From positions 1-7,383 of the forward strand of contig CAYUEV010000058.1 of NCBI GenBank assembly GCA_964443825.1: DNA of 7,383 nucleotides, read 5' to 3'. The notes below the pieces were generated by a model. It saw only the letters and a list, made by a program, of their open reading frames with translations, searched no databases and had not been told where the DNA came from. This document shows, piece by piece, positions 1 to 6,502 of the stretch. The position numbers were made by a program, and so were the translations under genes. Position 1 is the stretch's first letter; every line of letters begins with the position of its first letter. This DNA is from UBA1081 sp964443825. GTDB lineage: Bacteria; Bacillota; Clostridia; Oscillospirales; Acutalibacteraceae.

Positions 1-354
1 GCCCGTATCGGATTTTAACCCTTGCGGAAGTTCGATCATAGCGGGAGCGAACGTCCCTTCTCCACTCTTTGAACCCATACCGGGATTGGCGAATCCATCC
101 CTTATGGGAAGACCCGTTGCGATTTTATTCGCTATTTCACAATCATCTTTACTCACGTCGTCTTCGAAATACTTTTCTTCAATCGCGTCTTTACTTTCCG
201 CCGCGCTTTCAATCGAAAAAATTCCCGATGAAAAACATAAAAAAGCTACCAATAATGACAGCGCTAAGGATATAAAACGATAAAAACGGCTCTGCCCCAA
301 ATTCATGACGGGCGAAACGAGATTTCTGTTTTTGCTTGAATTTACTGACTTCAT
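1..354 (-). CDS. Probable secreted or membrane-anchored protein, N-terminal part (runs off left edge)
   Basis: A minus-strand frame starts at ATG 354-352 and stays open for 118 codons to the window edge, so the C-terminus is missing. Residues 1-26 are polar and basic, residues 27-46 (FISLALSLLVAFLCFSSGIF) are a hydrophobic segment, and the rest is hydrophilic and acidic (for example KYFEDDVSKDD at 61-71). This fits a signal peptide or signal anchor with an exported domain. The first ATG is preceded by GGTGAG about 5 nt upstream, a fair Shine-Dalgarno match. An internal ATG (residue 17, position 306) would give a more ordinary signal-peptide length but has no ribosome binding site. There is no lipobox at Cys40 (context AFLC). 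Codon choice (GCG, ACG, AAA, GAA) resembles the operon genes. I recognise no family. The distance from the upstream operon suggests its own promoter. Confidence 0.6.
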   Translation of the reverse strand, partial: MKSVNSSKNRNLVSPVMNLGQSRFYRFISLALSLLVAFLCFSSGIFSIESAAESKDAIEEKYFEDDVSKDDCEIANKIATGLPIRDGFANPGMGSKSGEGTFAPAMIELPQGLKSDTG

Positions 355-392
355 TAAAACTCACCCACAATAAAAACTGATAAAACCAATTC

Positions 393-447
393 TTGGCAAA
401 TACCGGCGACCATACGAACACATACGTAATAGGTTGAATTTTGCCAA
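393..447. repeat. 8-bp inverted repeat upstream of the secreted-protein gene
   Basis: TTGGCAAA at 393-400 and TTTGCCAA at 440-447 are exact reverse complements, 39 nt apart. The right arm contains the candidate -35 box TTGGCA, read on the minus strand. The pair lies 39 to 93 nt upstream of the start codon at 354. This could be a pair of half-sites for a regulator, or chance; I know of no matching operator. Confidence 0.25.
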
Positions 448-485
448 ATTAACCAGCTAAAACAGGTAATACAAAAACACCAACA

Positions 486-518
486 GTCCTCGACAAAAAA
501 ATGTCTGAATCGATGGAC
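486..518. repeat. Hairpin with a bulged 8-bp stem
   Basis: GTCCTCGA (486-493) pairs with TCGA-T-GGAC (510-518) with one bulged base at 514 and a 16-nt loop. A smaller alternative hairpin, GACA/TGTC around six A residues (492-505), overlaps it. On the minus strand it is followed by a T-rich stretch, but only after several other bases, so it is not a clear intrinsic terminator. Confidence 0.3.
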
Positions 519-594
519 GCCGCAATACATAAAAAATGTATTAAATTACACCGTATCCGCATATTGTCAAAAATCTCGAACGACTCTTTCAATA

Positions 595-615
595 ATGTCA
601 CGCGTAGCGTGATAT
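595..615. repeat. Short GC-containing hairpin
   Basis: TCACGC (598-603) and GCGTGA (607-612) form a perfect 6-bp stem with a GTA loop. It extends by a G-T wobble and two A-T pairs to 595 and 615. No T-run follows on either strand, so a terminator is not supported. It may be a remnant of a structured element or a coincidence. Confidence 0.35.
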
Positions 616-898
616 ATCCGATAATTGCCGTCGACTGCCATTTTCGACTCAATATCAGGCGACAATCCGACAATCCCGAATAATCGCGGAGGCTCTGTCA
701 CGGGATACAACCCTAAAAACTCACTCACAATCCTCCTTGCGAAACCAATCGTACAATTCCAAATGTTCTTTGAAAAGACCAAAAACTCCGTCGAATATCG
801 CGCGCTTGCGTCGTTGTTGATATCAATAAACCTCATTTTAGCAAGCGACTTACAAACGTGGAACCTTATAGAAGCGACCTCAAATGAACATAACTCGG

Positions 899-1048
899 TT
901 AGAGTGAACAACCTGCGATATCAGAAACAAAATGAGCGTTACACACCGTGACAATCTTCGACGTTACGAAGTTTTTAAATCCTATAAGCGGCTTTACATA
1001 GCGTTTCCTCATTTTAAGACGCTCCAACATCTTGCATATAAACCAGCG
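899..1048 (-). pseudogene. Possible relic of an IS6/IS240-like transposase C-terminus
   Basis: A 49-codon minus-strand stretch between a TGA at 1051-1049 and a TAA at 901-899 reads LKMRKRYVKPLIGFKNF near its middle (1018-968). This resembles the segment after the catalytic Glu in IS6-family DDE transposases, typically of the form E-x-D-H-R-x-x-K-R-x-x-K-P-M-L-G-F-K-S-F. A Glu (GAG, 1024-1022) sits 11 residues before the Pro, one residue off the usual spacing. The conserved E-Q-D-H-R block itself is not preserved, and the usual G-I-E-x-x-H-M-I-R-K-G-Q ending is not recognisable. The rest of a transposase is missing because the lipoprotein gene begins about 90 nt upstream. The call rests on one motif remembered from the family, so a chance resemblance is quite possible. 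Confidence 0.3.
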
Positions 1049-1080
1049 TCATGATAATAGTAACACGTTGGACCGTATAA

Positions 1081-1150
1081 TTCAAGTTAAATTAATTAAA
1101 AAAATATCTTAGTAAAAATTTAACAAAATAATTTTAAAAATTTATAAGAT
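1081..1150. other. Very AT-rich block at the lipoprotein 3' end
   Basis: Only six of these 70 bases are G or C, in sharp contrast to the neighbouring genes. The 10-mer TAAAAATTTA occurs at 1113-1122 and again at 1135-1144, 22 bp apart. The lipoprotein stop codon lies inside the block. On the minus strand there is a T7 run (1099-1105), but no GC stem precedes it, so I do not call a terminator. It may mark a rearrangement junction or a transcription end with weak structure. Confidence 0.5.
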
Positions 1151-1498
1151 CAAACAAATATTTTGAATCACGCTGAAGTCAAGATACTCCAACGCTTCGT
1201 CCGTTCCGTTATAAAGAACAAGCCCGGAAACGCCCGAAACTTCTTTCCCCGAGCCGTCCTCGTCGAATTTCCCGGTAATGTTTACGGAATTTAATACTTT
1301 TATCCCGCCAAAATCTCCGGCGGTCGTTATATTGTCTACGTTAAACGTTTCGTCGTCCGGCGTGTGCCTTAAATCCTCTGAAACAAGTTCCACATCGGGC
1401 TCGGCCGCGGGTTCGTCTTCATTGGACTTTTTACAGGACGAAAGAGATAAAATCAGCGCTAAGGACGCCGCAACGCAAATGATCTTTTTAAAATTCAT
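1142..1498 (-). CDS. Small lipoprotein, probably truncated at the C-terminus
   Basis: This encodes a 118-residue protein with a type II signal peptide: basic MNFKK, a hydrophobic core (residues 6-19) and lipobox L19-S20-S21-C22. The mature form would be lipid-anchored on the outer face of the membrane. Residues 23-42 are a charged, acidic linker. From about residue 62 the sequence looks like beta strands (GGIKVLNSVNITGKF, then VSGVSGLVLYNGTDEALEYLDFSVI). The last part resembles the first strands of small extracellular domains in which a comparable strand is followed by several more. Here it ends abruptly in QNICLIL and a stop within AT-rich DNA, which suggests loss of the C-terminus. The start is only 16 nt after the leuS stop, with a weak AAGG motif upstream, so it is probably the last gene of the operon. 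I do not recognise a family or function. Confidence 0.7.
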   Translation of the reverse strand: MNFKKIICVAASLALILSLSSCKKSNEDEPAAEPDVELVSEDLRHTPDDETFNVDNITTAGDFGGIKVLNSVNITGKFDEDGSGKEVSGVSGLVLYNGTDEALEYLDFSVIQNICLIL

Positions 1499-1514
1499 AT
1501 TATCGCCTTAACTT

Positions 1515-3920
1515 TTATTTCGCGACTATACTCACTAATTTTCCTTTTACGTAAATTTTCTTTACTATATTTTTGCCCTCCGCCGCTTTTTTTACGGTCT
1601 CGTCGTCTAAAGCCAGGGCTATCGCGCCGCTTTCGTCTATGTCCGCGGGGACTGTTATTCTCGACCTAACTTTTCCGTTTATCTGGACGGCGATTTCCAC
1701 GGTTGAATCGACGCATTTCTTTTCGTCGTATGACGGCCACGTCTGATCGGTCACAACGCCGCCGAAGTCAAGTTTTTCCCACATTTCCTCGGTTATGTGG
1801 GGGGCGAAAGGATTCAGCAAAAGCAGAAAAGTCCTTAGCTCGGCTCTGTTTACCGAACCTTTGGCGTAAATCGAGTTGAGAAACGTCATCAAAGCGGCGA
1901 TCGCCGTATTAAATTTCATACTTTCGACGTCTTCAGAGACTTTTTTTACGGTTTTGTTGATGGGAGCGGCAAGTTCGTCCGAGTACTCGTCGCCGTCGGT
2001 CGCGATTTCAAGAAGGTTCCAAACTCTGTCAATAAATCGTTTGCACCCCTTTACGCTGTCCTCGCTCCACGGGGCGGCTTGCTCATAGTCGCCCATAAAC
2101 AGCACGTAAGTCCTCAAAACGTCCGCTCCGTATTCTTTTACAACCTCGTTGGGGTCGATGACGTTGCCCCTCGATTTGCTCATTTTAACGCCGTCCGGAC
2201 CTAATATCAGCCCTTGAGCCGTCCTTTTCGCATACGGCTCTTCATAAGGAACTTCGCCGATATCGTAAAGGAATTTATACCAAAAGCGGGAATAAATAAG
2301 GTGTCTCGTCACGTGTTCCATGCCGCCGTTATACCAGTCGACCGGCGTCCAATATTTAAGCTTTTCATAATCCGCGAACGCTTTATCATTTTTAGGGTCT
2401 ACATAGCGCAAAAAGTACCATGAAGAACCCGCCCACTGCGGCATTGTGTCGGTTTCCCGCTTTGCGTCCCCGCCGCATTTCGGGCATTTGCAGTTTACAA
2501 ATTCGGGGATTTTCGCGAGCGGACTTTCGCCGTCCGAACCGGGTTCAAAATTTTCAACTTCGGGGAGCTTTAGCGGCAGCTCGTCATACGGAACCGCGAC
2601 CATACCGCATTTAGGGCAGTGAACGATGGGAATAGGCTCGCCCCAGTACCTCTGGCGGTTAAAAGCCCAGTCCTTCATTTTATATTGAACTCCGCCTTCG
2701 CCCAATTTATTTTCGATTAAATAATCAATCATTCGCGCTATGGAGTCTTTTTTGTTTGTTAAGCCGTTTAAAAAACCGGAATTTACCATTTCTCCGTCGC
2801 CCGTATAGGCTTCTTTAGATATGTCTCCGCCCTTTATGACCTCGATTATATCAATTCCGAATTTTTTAGCGAAATCGTAGTCCCTCTGGTCGTGAGCGGG
2901 AACCGCCATAATAGCCCCCGTCCCGTAGCCCATCATTACGTAATCGGAAATATAAATCGGTATTTCTTTGCCGTTTACGGGATTTATCGCCGAAAGCCCC
3001 CGGATCTTAACGCCGGTTTTATCTTTTATAAGCTGGGTTCTCTCAAACTCCGTTTTTTTAGCGCACTGCGAACGATAATCCTCAATATCGCCAATATTGG
3101 AAATTCTGTCTTTATATTTATCGATTACGGGGTGTTCCGGCGCGATAACCATAAAAGTTACGCCAAAAAGGGTGTCCGGGCGCGTCGTATAGATTTTAAG
3201 TTTCTCGTCTACGTCTTTAATCGGGAAATTTACGAAAGCGCCTCTTGACTTTCCTATCCAGTTTATCTGCTGAAGTTTAATGTTGGGGAGATAATCTACT
3301 TTTTCGAGCCCGTCAAGGAGTTTGTCGGCGTATTCGGTAATTCTCAAATACCACACGTCTTTCGATTTTTGTATAACGTCGCTGTGGCATATATCGCACT
3401 TGCCTCCTTGCGAATCCTCGTTTGACAACACGACTTTGCACGAAGGGCAGTAATTTACAAGAGTTTTGTCCCTGAAGACAAGACCGTGTTCAAACATCTT
3501 TAAAAATATCCACTGCGTCCACTTATAGTAGCCTTCGTCGGTCGTATCGATAACTCTCGTCCAATCGAACGAAAAGCCGACTTTTTTAAGCTGATCTGTG
3601 AATTTCGCTATATTCGTATCGGTTACCACTCTCGGATGAATGCCCGTCTTAATGGCGTAATTTTCAGTCGGCAAACCGTAAGCGTCAAAACCTATCGGGA
3701 AAAGTACGTTATAGCCCTCTAATCTTCTCTTCCTTGAGATAACCTCGAGACCGCTGTACGCCTTAATATGACCCACGTGCATACCCGCTCCGCTCGGGTA
3801 CGGGAACTCCACAAGAGCGTAAAACTTAGGTTTCGTAAAGTCGTCGGAGGCGTTAAAAACGCCCGATTCCTCCCATCTTTTTTGCCATTTAGGTTCAACG
3901 GATTTAAAATCGTAACGCAT
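1515..3920 (-). CDS. leuS: Leucyl-tRNA synthetase
   Basis: This cytoplasmic class I synthetase attaches leucine to tRNA-Leu. The 801-residue protein is full length for bacterial LeuRS. The HIGH-type motif is H48-V-G-H51 within PYPSGAGMHVGH, and KMSKS is at 579-583. The editing (CP1) domain, about 224-420, is intact: TTRPDT at 245-250 and GTGAIMAVPAHDQRDYDF at 333-350, with the RDY Asp (347) that discriminates against mischarged amino acids. Two cysteine clusters suggest zinc sites: C158/C161 with C175/C178, and C435/C438 with C479/C482. The WAGSSWYFLRY block (497-507) is typical. The anticodon-binding domain (about 640-735) is followed by a C-terminal domain ending KIYVKGKLVSIVAK. The start has a strong AGGAG seven bases upstream. 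It lies 43 nt after rsfS, too short for a T-box leader, so regulation should come from the operon promoter. Confidence 0.98.
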   Translation of the reverse strand: MRYDFKSVEPKWQKRWEESGVFNASDDFTKPKFYALVEFPYPSGAGMHVGHIKAYSGLEVISRKRRLEGYNVLFPIGFDAYGLPTENYAIKTGIHPRVVTDTNIAKFTDQLKKVGFSFDWTRVIDTTDEGYYKWTQWIFLKMFEHGLVFRDKTLVNYCPSCKVVLSNEDSQGGKCDICHSDVIQKSKDVWYLRITEYADKLLDGLEKVDYLPNIKLQQINWIGKSRGAFVNFPIKDVDEKLKIYTTRPDTLFGVTFMVIAPEHPVIDKYKDRISNIGDIEDYRSQCAKKTEFERTQLIKDKTGVKIRGLSAINPVNGKEIPIYISDYVMMGYGTGAIMAVPAHDQRDYDFAKKFGIDIIEVIKGGDISKEAYTGDGEMVNSGFLNGLTNKKDSIARMIDYLIENKLGEGGVQYKMKDWAFNRQRYWGEPIPIVHCPKCGMVAVPYDELPLKLPEVENFEPGSDGESPLAKIPEFVNCKCPKCGGDAKRETDTMPQWAGSSWYFLRYVDPKNDKAFADYEKLKYWTPVDWYNGGMEHVTRHLIYSRFWYKFLYDIGEVPYEEPYAKRTAQGLILGPDGVKMSKSRGNVIDPNEVVKEYGADVLRTYVLFMGDYEQAAPWSEDSVKGCKRFIDRVWNLLEIATDGDEYSDELAAPINKTVKKVSEDVESMKFNTAIAALMTFLNSIYAKGSVNRAELRTFLLLLNPFAPHITEEMWEKLDFGGVVTDQTWPSYDEKKCVDSTVEIAVQINGKVRSRITVPADIDESGAIALALDDETVKKAAEGKNIVKKIYVKGKLVSIVAK

Positions 3921-3963
3921 ATATTAGCTCCTAAATCTAAAGAAGTGTAAATTTAACTAAAAC

Positions 3964-4314
3964 TCAGTCGAGCAAATCTTTCGCTTTAATAAACGCCGCG
4001 TCGGACCAAAGTCTTTCAAGGTCGTAGTATTTTCTCTCGGAAGGCGTAAAAATATGAAGAACCACGTCGTTATAGTCAAGAAGTATCCAGCCGGTGGTTC
4101 TGCCCTCAATGTTGCGGGGCTTTACGCCTGATTTCGCGATTTCGTCCTCAACCTCCTCCGCTAGTGAGCGGACGTGCGTGTTCGACGTACCGTTTACAAT
4201 TATAAAATAATCGGCGATAACTGTCAATTCGGAAATTTTAATAACTTTAATATCCTCGGCTTTTTTCTCATCGAGAACTTTAACAATTTTTTTCGTAAGC
4301 TCCAAACTATTCAT
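3964..4314 (-). CDS. rsfS: Ribosomal silencing factor RsfS
   Basis: RsfS (YbeB/Iojap family) binds protein uL14 on the large ribosomal subunit and blocks joining with the small subunit, lowering translation when nutrients run short. The 116 residues are normal for the family. Recognisable segments are the conserved VIADYFIIVNGTSNTHVRSLA region (32-52), EGRTTGWILLDYNDVVLHIF (70-89) and the closing TPSERKYYDLERLW (90-103), all hallmarks of the fold. A clear AAGGAG lies eight bases before the ATG, the best ribosome binding site in this part of the operon. The gene begins 4 nt after the yqeK stop. Many Firmicutes place a LytR-CpsA-Psr gene or nothing between yqeK and rsfS; here there is nothing. 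Confidence 0.96.
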   Translation of the reverse strand: MNSLELTKKIVKVLDEKKAEDIKVIKISELTVIADYFIIVNGTSNTHVRSLAEEVEDEIAKSGVKPRNIEGRTTGWILLDYNDVVLHIFTPSERKYYDLERLWSDAAFIKAKDLLD

Positions 4315-4318
4315 GCGT

Positions 4319-4897
4319 CTAACTCCTTAAATTGAGAATTAAATCGTTGTAAGCGTCAAGCGAATCGGGGTGAACGGGTTGTTTTTTATCCACCAATTCT
4401 TTTATTGTAAACGAAAGACCCGTGAGCATAGCCCCGTCAAGGCTTATTTTGGCTTTTTCCCGCATTTCGTCGACGCCTTCATAATCTCTGTCGGCCGATA
4501 TAAAATCCGCCGTAAAGATGATTTTTTCCAAAAGCGCCATATTGGCTTTACCCGTCGTATGGTAGCGGACGGCTGACAGTATATCGGGGTCTTTAATGTT
4601 AAGCTCGTTTTTTATATATTCCGCTCCGGCGATAGCGTGCCAGAGTTTCTGCTGACTTTTTTCCAACGGAGTAAGTTTAATATCGTGTTCCTCTAAATAC
4701 GAAAATATAAAACTTTTATCGGAATCTTTTAATATATCGTGGAGAAGCCCCGCGGTAACCGCTTTATCGAGGTCGCCGCCGTATTTTTTTGAAAGATGGT
4801 AAGACGACTCCGCGACCTTTAAAGAGTGAAAAAGTCTGTAATCGGACAATCGCTCTTTTAGTATATCTATATATTCGTTATATTTCCCGGTATCCAT
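4319..4897 (-). CDS. yqeK: HD-domain hydrolase YqeK (diadenosine tetraphosphatase type)
   Basis: This 192-residue protein belongs to the YqeK family of HD-domain metal enzymes. Gram-positive members hydrolyse Ap4A symmetrically to two ADP, removing a by-product of aminoacyl-tRNA synthetases and a stress signal. The metal-ligand pattern is visible: H24 (HSLKV), H53-D54 (GLLHDILKD), H87 (WHAIAGAEY), H113-T (RYHTTGKANM) and D131 (FTADFISADR). The start overlaps the nadD 3' end by 20 nt, and no good Shine-Dalgarno precedes it (the upstream bases are A/T-rich). Translation is therefore probably coupled to nadD. The N-terminal sequence aligns with what I recall of family starts, and no other in-frame ATG is better. 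Its position beside nadD is the classic Firmicutes arrangement, and leuS in the same operon is a potential source of Ap4A. Confidence 0.93.
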   Translation of the reverse strand: MDTGKYNEYIDILKERLSDYRLFHSLKVAESSYHLSKKYGGDLDKAVTAGLLHDILKDSDKSFIFSYLEEHDIKLTPLEKSQQKLWHAIAGAEYIKNELNIKDPDILSAVRYHTTGKANMALLEKIIFTADFISADRDYEGVDEMREKAKISLDGAMLTGLSFTIKELVDKKQPVHPDSLDAYNDLILNLRS

Positions 4898-5483
4898 ATA
4901 AATTATTTTTCTTTATGTAATCATATACGCCCTTTGGCAAAACGTCCGAGCAATCGTCGTTATTTTTAATTTTATATCTGATTTCAGTGGAACTCGCCTC
5001 GAACGGCTTTAAATTAAATATCCTTATATTATCGCTTCTTAAACAGGATTTCGCGTATTCGGTCATTTCTTTGTAAGTTTCGACGTTGCTCCTTGAAGCC
5101 GCGCAGACCGTACACATTTTAAGAATATCGGAATACCTTCGCCACGTGTCGAACGTTAAAAACATATCGGACCCCGTAAAAAGGTAAATTTCAGGGTTGT
5201 TATATGTTTCCTTAATGAGTTTTAACGTGTCGTAAGTATAGCTTACCCCGCCTCTGTCTATTTCCATTGAGGAAACGTGGAAAATATCGTCCGAAAAGGC
5301 GATTTTACACATATTGACCCTGTGATAAGGCTCGACTCCCCCGTCGTTTTCTTTCTGGGGCGATATATTAGAGGGGATTACAATGACATTTTTAAGGTCT
5401 AAAACTTCAGAAAGCTCTAAAGCGAGGTTTAAATGACCGAGATGTGGAGGGTTAAAACTCCCCCCGTAAACGCCTAATTTCAT
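4878..5483 (-). CDS. nadD: Nicotinate-nucleotide adenylyltransferase
   Basis: NadD transfers AMP from ATP to nicotinate mononucleotide, giving deamido-NAD, the penultimate step of NAD synthesis. The 201-residue protein has the expected nucleotidyltransferase landmarks. These are G7-G-S-F-N-P-P-H-L-G-H17 (the phosphate-binding H-x-G-H type motif), substrate-loop residues around GSD (104-106) and FDTWRRYSDIL (111-121), and the late ATP-binding motif S164-S-T-E-I-R169. The ATG overlaps the yhbY stop as ATGA. The bases just upstream are A-rich without a Shine-Dalgarno, so initiation is probably by re-initiation after yhbY. The 3' end overlaps yqeK by 20 nt. All catalytic motifs are intact and I see no oddity in the protein. 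Confidence 0.97.
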   Translation of the reverse strand: MKLGVYGGSFNPPHLGHLNLALELSEVLDLKNVIVIPSNISPQKENDGGVEPYHRVNMCKIAFSDDIFHVSSMEIDRGGVSYTYDTLKLIKETYNNPEIYLFTGSDMFLTFDTWRRYSDILKMCTVCAASRSNVETYKEMTEYAKSCLRSDNIRIFNLKPFEASSTEIRYKIKNNDDCSDVLPKGVYDYIKKNNLYGYREI

Positions 5484-5875
5484 TTTTTTCGTTTTAAAGC
5501 GGCGATTTTACGATTATTTTTATTATTAAGTTGTTTATTTGAAACGGGCCTATAAACTTTTTTAACTTTAGCGCGAGTTTTTACGGCTTCTGATTTTTCC
5601 TCGTGAAGTTCCGGGTTATACCTGTAAAGCACAACGACGCCGCCTATAACCTGTATAACGTCGGCGTGGGTTTTTAAAGACGTTATCTCTGCCGCTTCTT
5701 TAGGTTTTATGGGCGAAGAGTCTAAAAGGACTTTAAATTTAATAAGCTCTCTTTTGTTTAACGCCCCGTCGACTTGTTCTATAAATGCGTCCGATACGCC
5801 GCCCTTGCCGATTTGAAAAAGCGCGTCCAAAGAATTTGCTCTTGATCTTAAAGCGGCTCTCTCTTTTCCCGTCAT
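5480..5875 (-). CDS. yhbY: YhbY/CRM-domain RNA-binding protein with basic tail
   Basis: YhbY (YqeI in Bacillus) is a single CRM-domain protein that associates with pre-50S ribosomal particles. The CRM fold spans about residues 1-94. It opens with LTGKER-like MTGKERAALRSRAN, carries the RNA-binding GxxG loop as G23-K-G-G26, and continues with the typical ALNKRELIKFKVL (38-50) and VIQVIGGVVVLYRYNPE (73-89). The usual protein ends near there at about 95-100 residues. This one is 131 residues long, with an extra tail (96-131) in which 14 of 36 residues are Lys or Arg, ending LKRKK. The tail probably adds rRNA contacts. AAAGGAAA lies about seven bases before the ATG, which itself overlaps the rdgB stop as ATGA. 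The 3' end overlaps nadD by 4 nt. Confidence 0.94.
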   Translation of the reverse strand: MTGKERAALRSRANSLDALFQIGKGGVSDAFIEQVDGALNKRELIKFKVLLDSSPIKPKEAAEITSLKTHADVIQVIGGVVVLYRYNPELHEEKSEAVKTRAKVKKVYRPVSNKQLNNKNNRKIAALKRKK

Positions 5876-6462
5876 GTGTTATTTCCTTTCATATATTTTT
5901 CCAATTTGCCGTAAAATATATTAAGGGCTTTTCCCCTGTGGCTGATTTTGTCCTTATCCTTTGGCGAAAGTTCCGCGAAAGACTTGCCGCCTACGTAAAA
6001 TACGGGGTCGTAACCAAATCCGTTTTCGCCCCGAGGCTCAAATCCTATTATTCCTTCGCAAGTTCCTTCGGCCTCTATAGAGTCGCCGTTCGGGAAAACG
6101 CAGCAGATTGAGCTTACGAATCTCGCCGCGCGATTTTCAATCGAGACGTCTTTCATCTCGTTTAAAAGGTATTCTATTTTATAGGAATAAGGCGTATCAG
6201 CCCCGCCCGCGTACCTTGCCGAGTATACTCCCGGTCTTCCGCCTAAAGCGTCCACACAGAGACCCGAATCGTCCGCGACTGTAATCAGCCCGGTTTCATT
6301 TAGACCCGATTCCGCTTTTATACGCGCGTTTTCGGAAAACGTCGTCCCGGTTTCGTCAGGTTCGCAAATATCCAAGGTTATTATCTCTATTCCCAGCGGC
6401 GATAATATCCTTTTTAACTCGCCGAGTTTTTTTAAATTATGAGTAGCCGCAAGTATTTTCAT
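5872..6462 (-). CDS. rdgB: XTP/dITP pyrophosphatase (Ham1/RdgB family)
   Basis: This enzyme hydrolyses non-canonical purine triphosphates (dITP, ITP, XTP) to the monophosphate and pyrophosphate, keeping deaminated bases out of DNA and RNA. The 196 residues match the family. Visible motifs are A5-A-T-H-N with K11-K (substrate loop), TFSENARIKA (41-50), VADDSGLCVDALGGRPGVYSARYAG (62-86) with catalytic-region D64/D65, the base-recognition FGYDPVF (149-155) and SHRGKA (174-179). The protein start MKILAATHN is canonical, but no Shine-Dalgarno lies at the normal distance. The purine-rich AGGGAAAGG is more than 20 nt upstream, and the closer bases form the AT palindrome TATAAATTTATA (6468-6479). It begins 40 nt after the ftsY stop and its end overlaps yhbY by 4 nt. 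Confidence 0.97.
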   Translation of the reverse strand: MKILAATHNLKKLGELKRILSPLGIEIITLDICEPDETGTTFSENARIKAESGLNETGLITVADDSGLCVDALGGRPGVYSARYAGGADTPYSYKIEYLLNEMKDVSIENRAARFVSSICCVFPNGDSIEAEGTCEGIIGFEPRGENGFGYDPVFYVGGKSFAELSPKDKDKISHRGKALNIFYGKLEKYMKGNNT

Positions 6463-6467
6463 ATCGC

Positions 6468-6479
6468 TATAAATTTATA
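6468..6479. repeat. AT palindrome in the rdgB leader
   Basis: TATAAATTTATA is a perfect 12-bp palindrome in the 40-nt gap between ftsY and rdgB, six bases upstream of the rdgB ATG. Its TATAAA resembles a -10 box, but the corresponding -35 region reads TTTTTA, so an internal promoter is only a weak possibility. It may instead simply keep the start region unstructured. Confidence 0.3.
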
Positions 6480-6502
6480 AAACTTCGCCTTTCCCTAAAA
6501 AC

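Larger units (their letters stand above)
355..1141. other. Long intergenic region without an intact gene
   Basis: About 790 bases separate the lipoprotein stop from the start of the next gene. Open frames up to 114 codons exist on both strands, but they overlap one another, lack good ribosome binding sites, use mixed arginine codons unlike the neighbours and show no motifs I recognise, apart from the transposase-like stretch at 899-1048. Also present are an AT-rich block (about 1081-1150), two hairpins (486-518 and 595-615) and an 8-bp inverted repeat just upstream of the next gene. No tRNA, rRNA, CRISPR or recognisable riboswitch is visible. A promoter for the gene starting at 354 should lie here. 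The best candidate I see is TTGGCA (447-442), 17 nt, TATGTG (424-419) on the minus strand, which is weak at the -10 position. Decayed DNA is the likeliest reading. Confidence 0.6.

Noticed and set aside
691..704. GGCTCTGTCACGGG as an IS6-type terminal inverted repeat
   Set aside because: Only the GGCTCTGT part fits the usual end, it lies too far beyond the expected transposase stop, and no partner end is found. A similar GGCTCTG at 289-295 lies inside the exported-protein gene.
567..911. 114-codon minus-strand frame in the long intergenic region
   Set aside because: Starts with poor upstream context, uses mixed CGA/CGG/AGG arginine codons unlike the neighbours, shows no motif, and overlaps other frames of similar quality on both strands.
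625..951. 108-codon plus-strand frame starting at TTG
   Set aside because: Opposite to every real gene here, no ribosome binding site, no recognisable domain, and mostly the complement of the minus-strand frame at 567-911.
1023..1072. TCCAAC/GTTGGA inverted repeat as a terminator for the operon
   Set aside because: The stem is only 6 bp with a 38-nt loop and no T-run follows on the minus strand.
2892..3248. 118-codon plus-strand frame inside leuS
   Set aside because: It is antisense to the conserved editing domain of LeuS and has no independent support.
3921..3963. T-box or attenuator upstream of leuS
   Set aside because: The gap is 43 nt with no stem structure; a T-box leader needs far more sequence.
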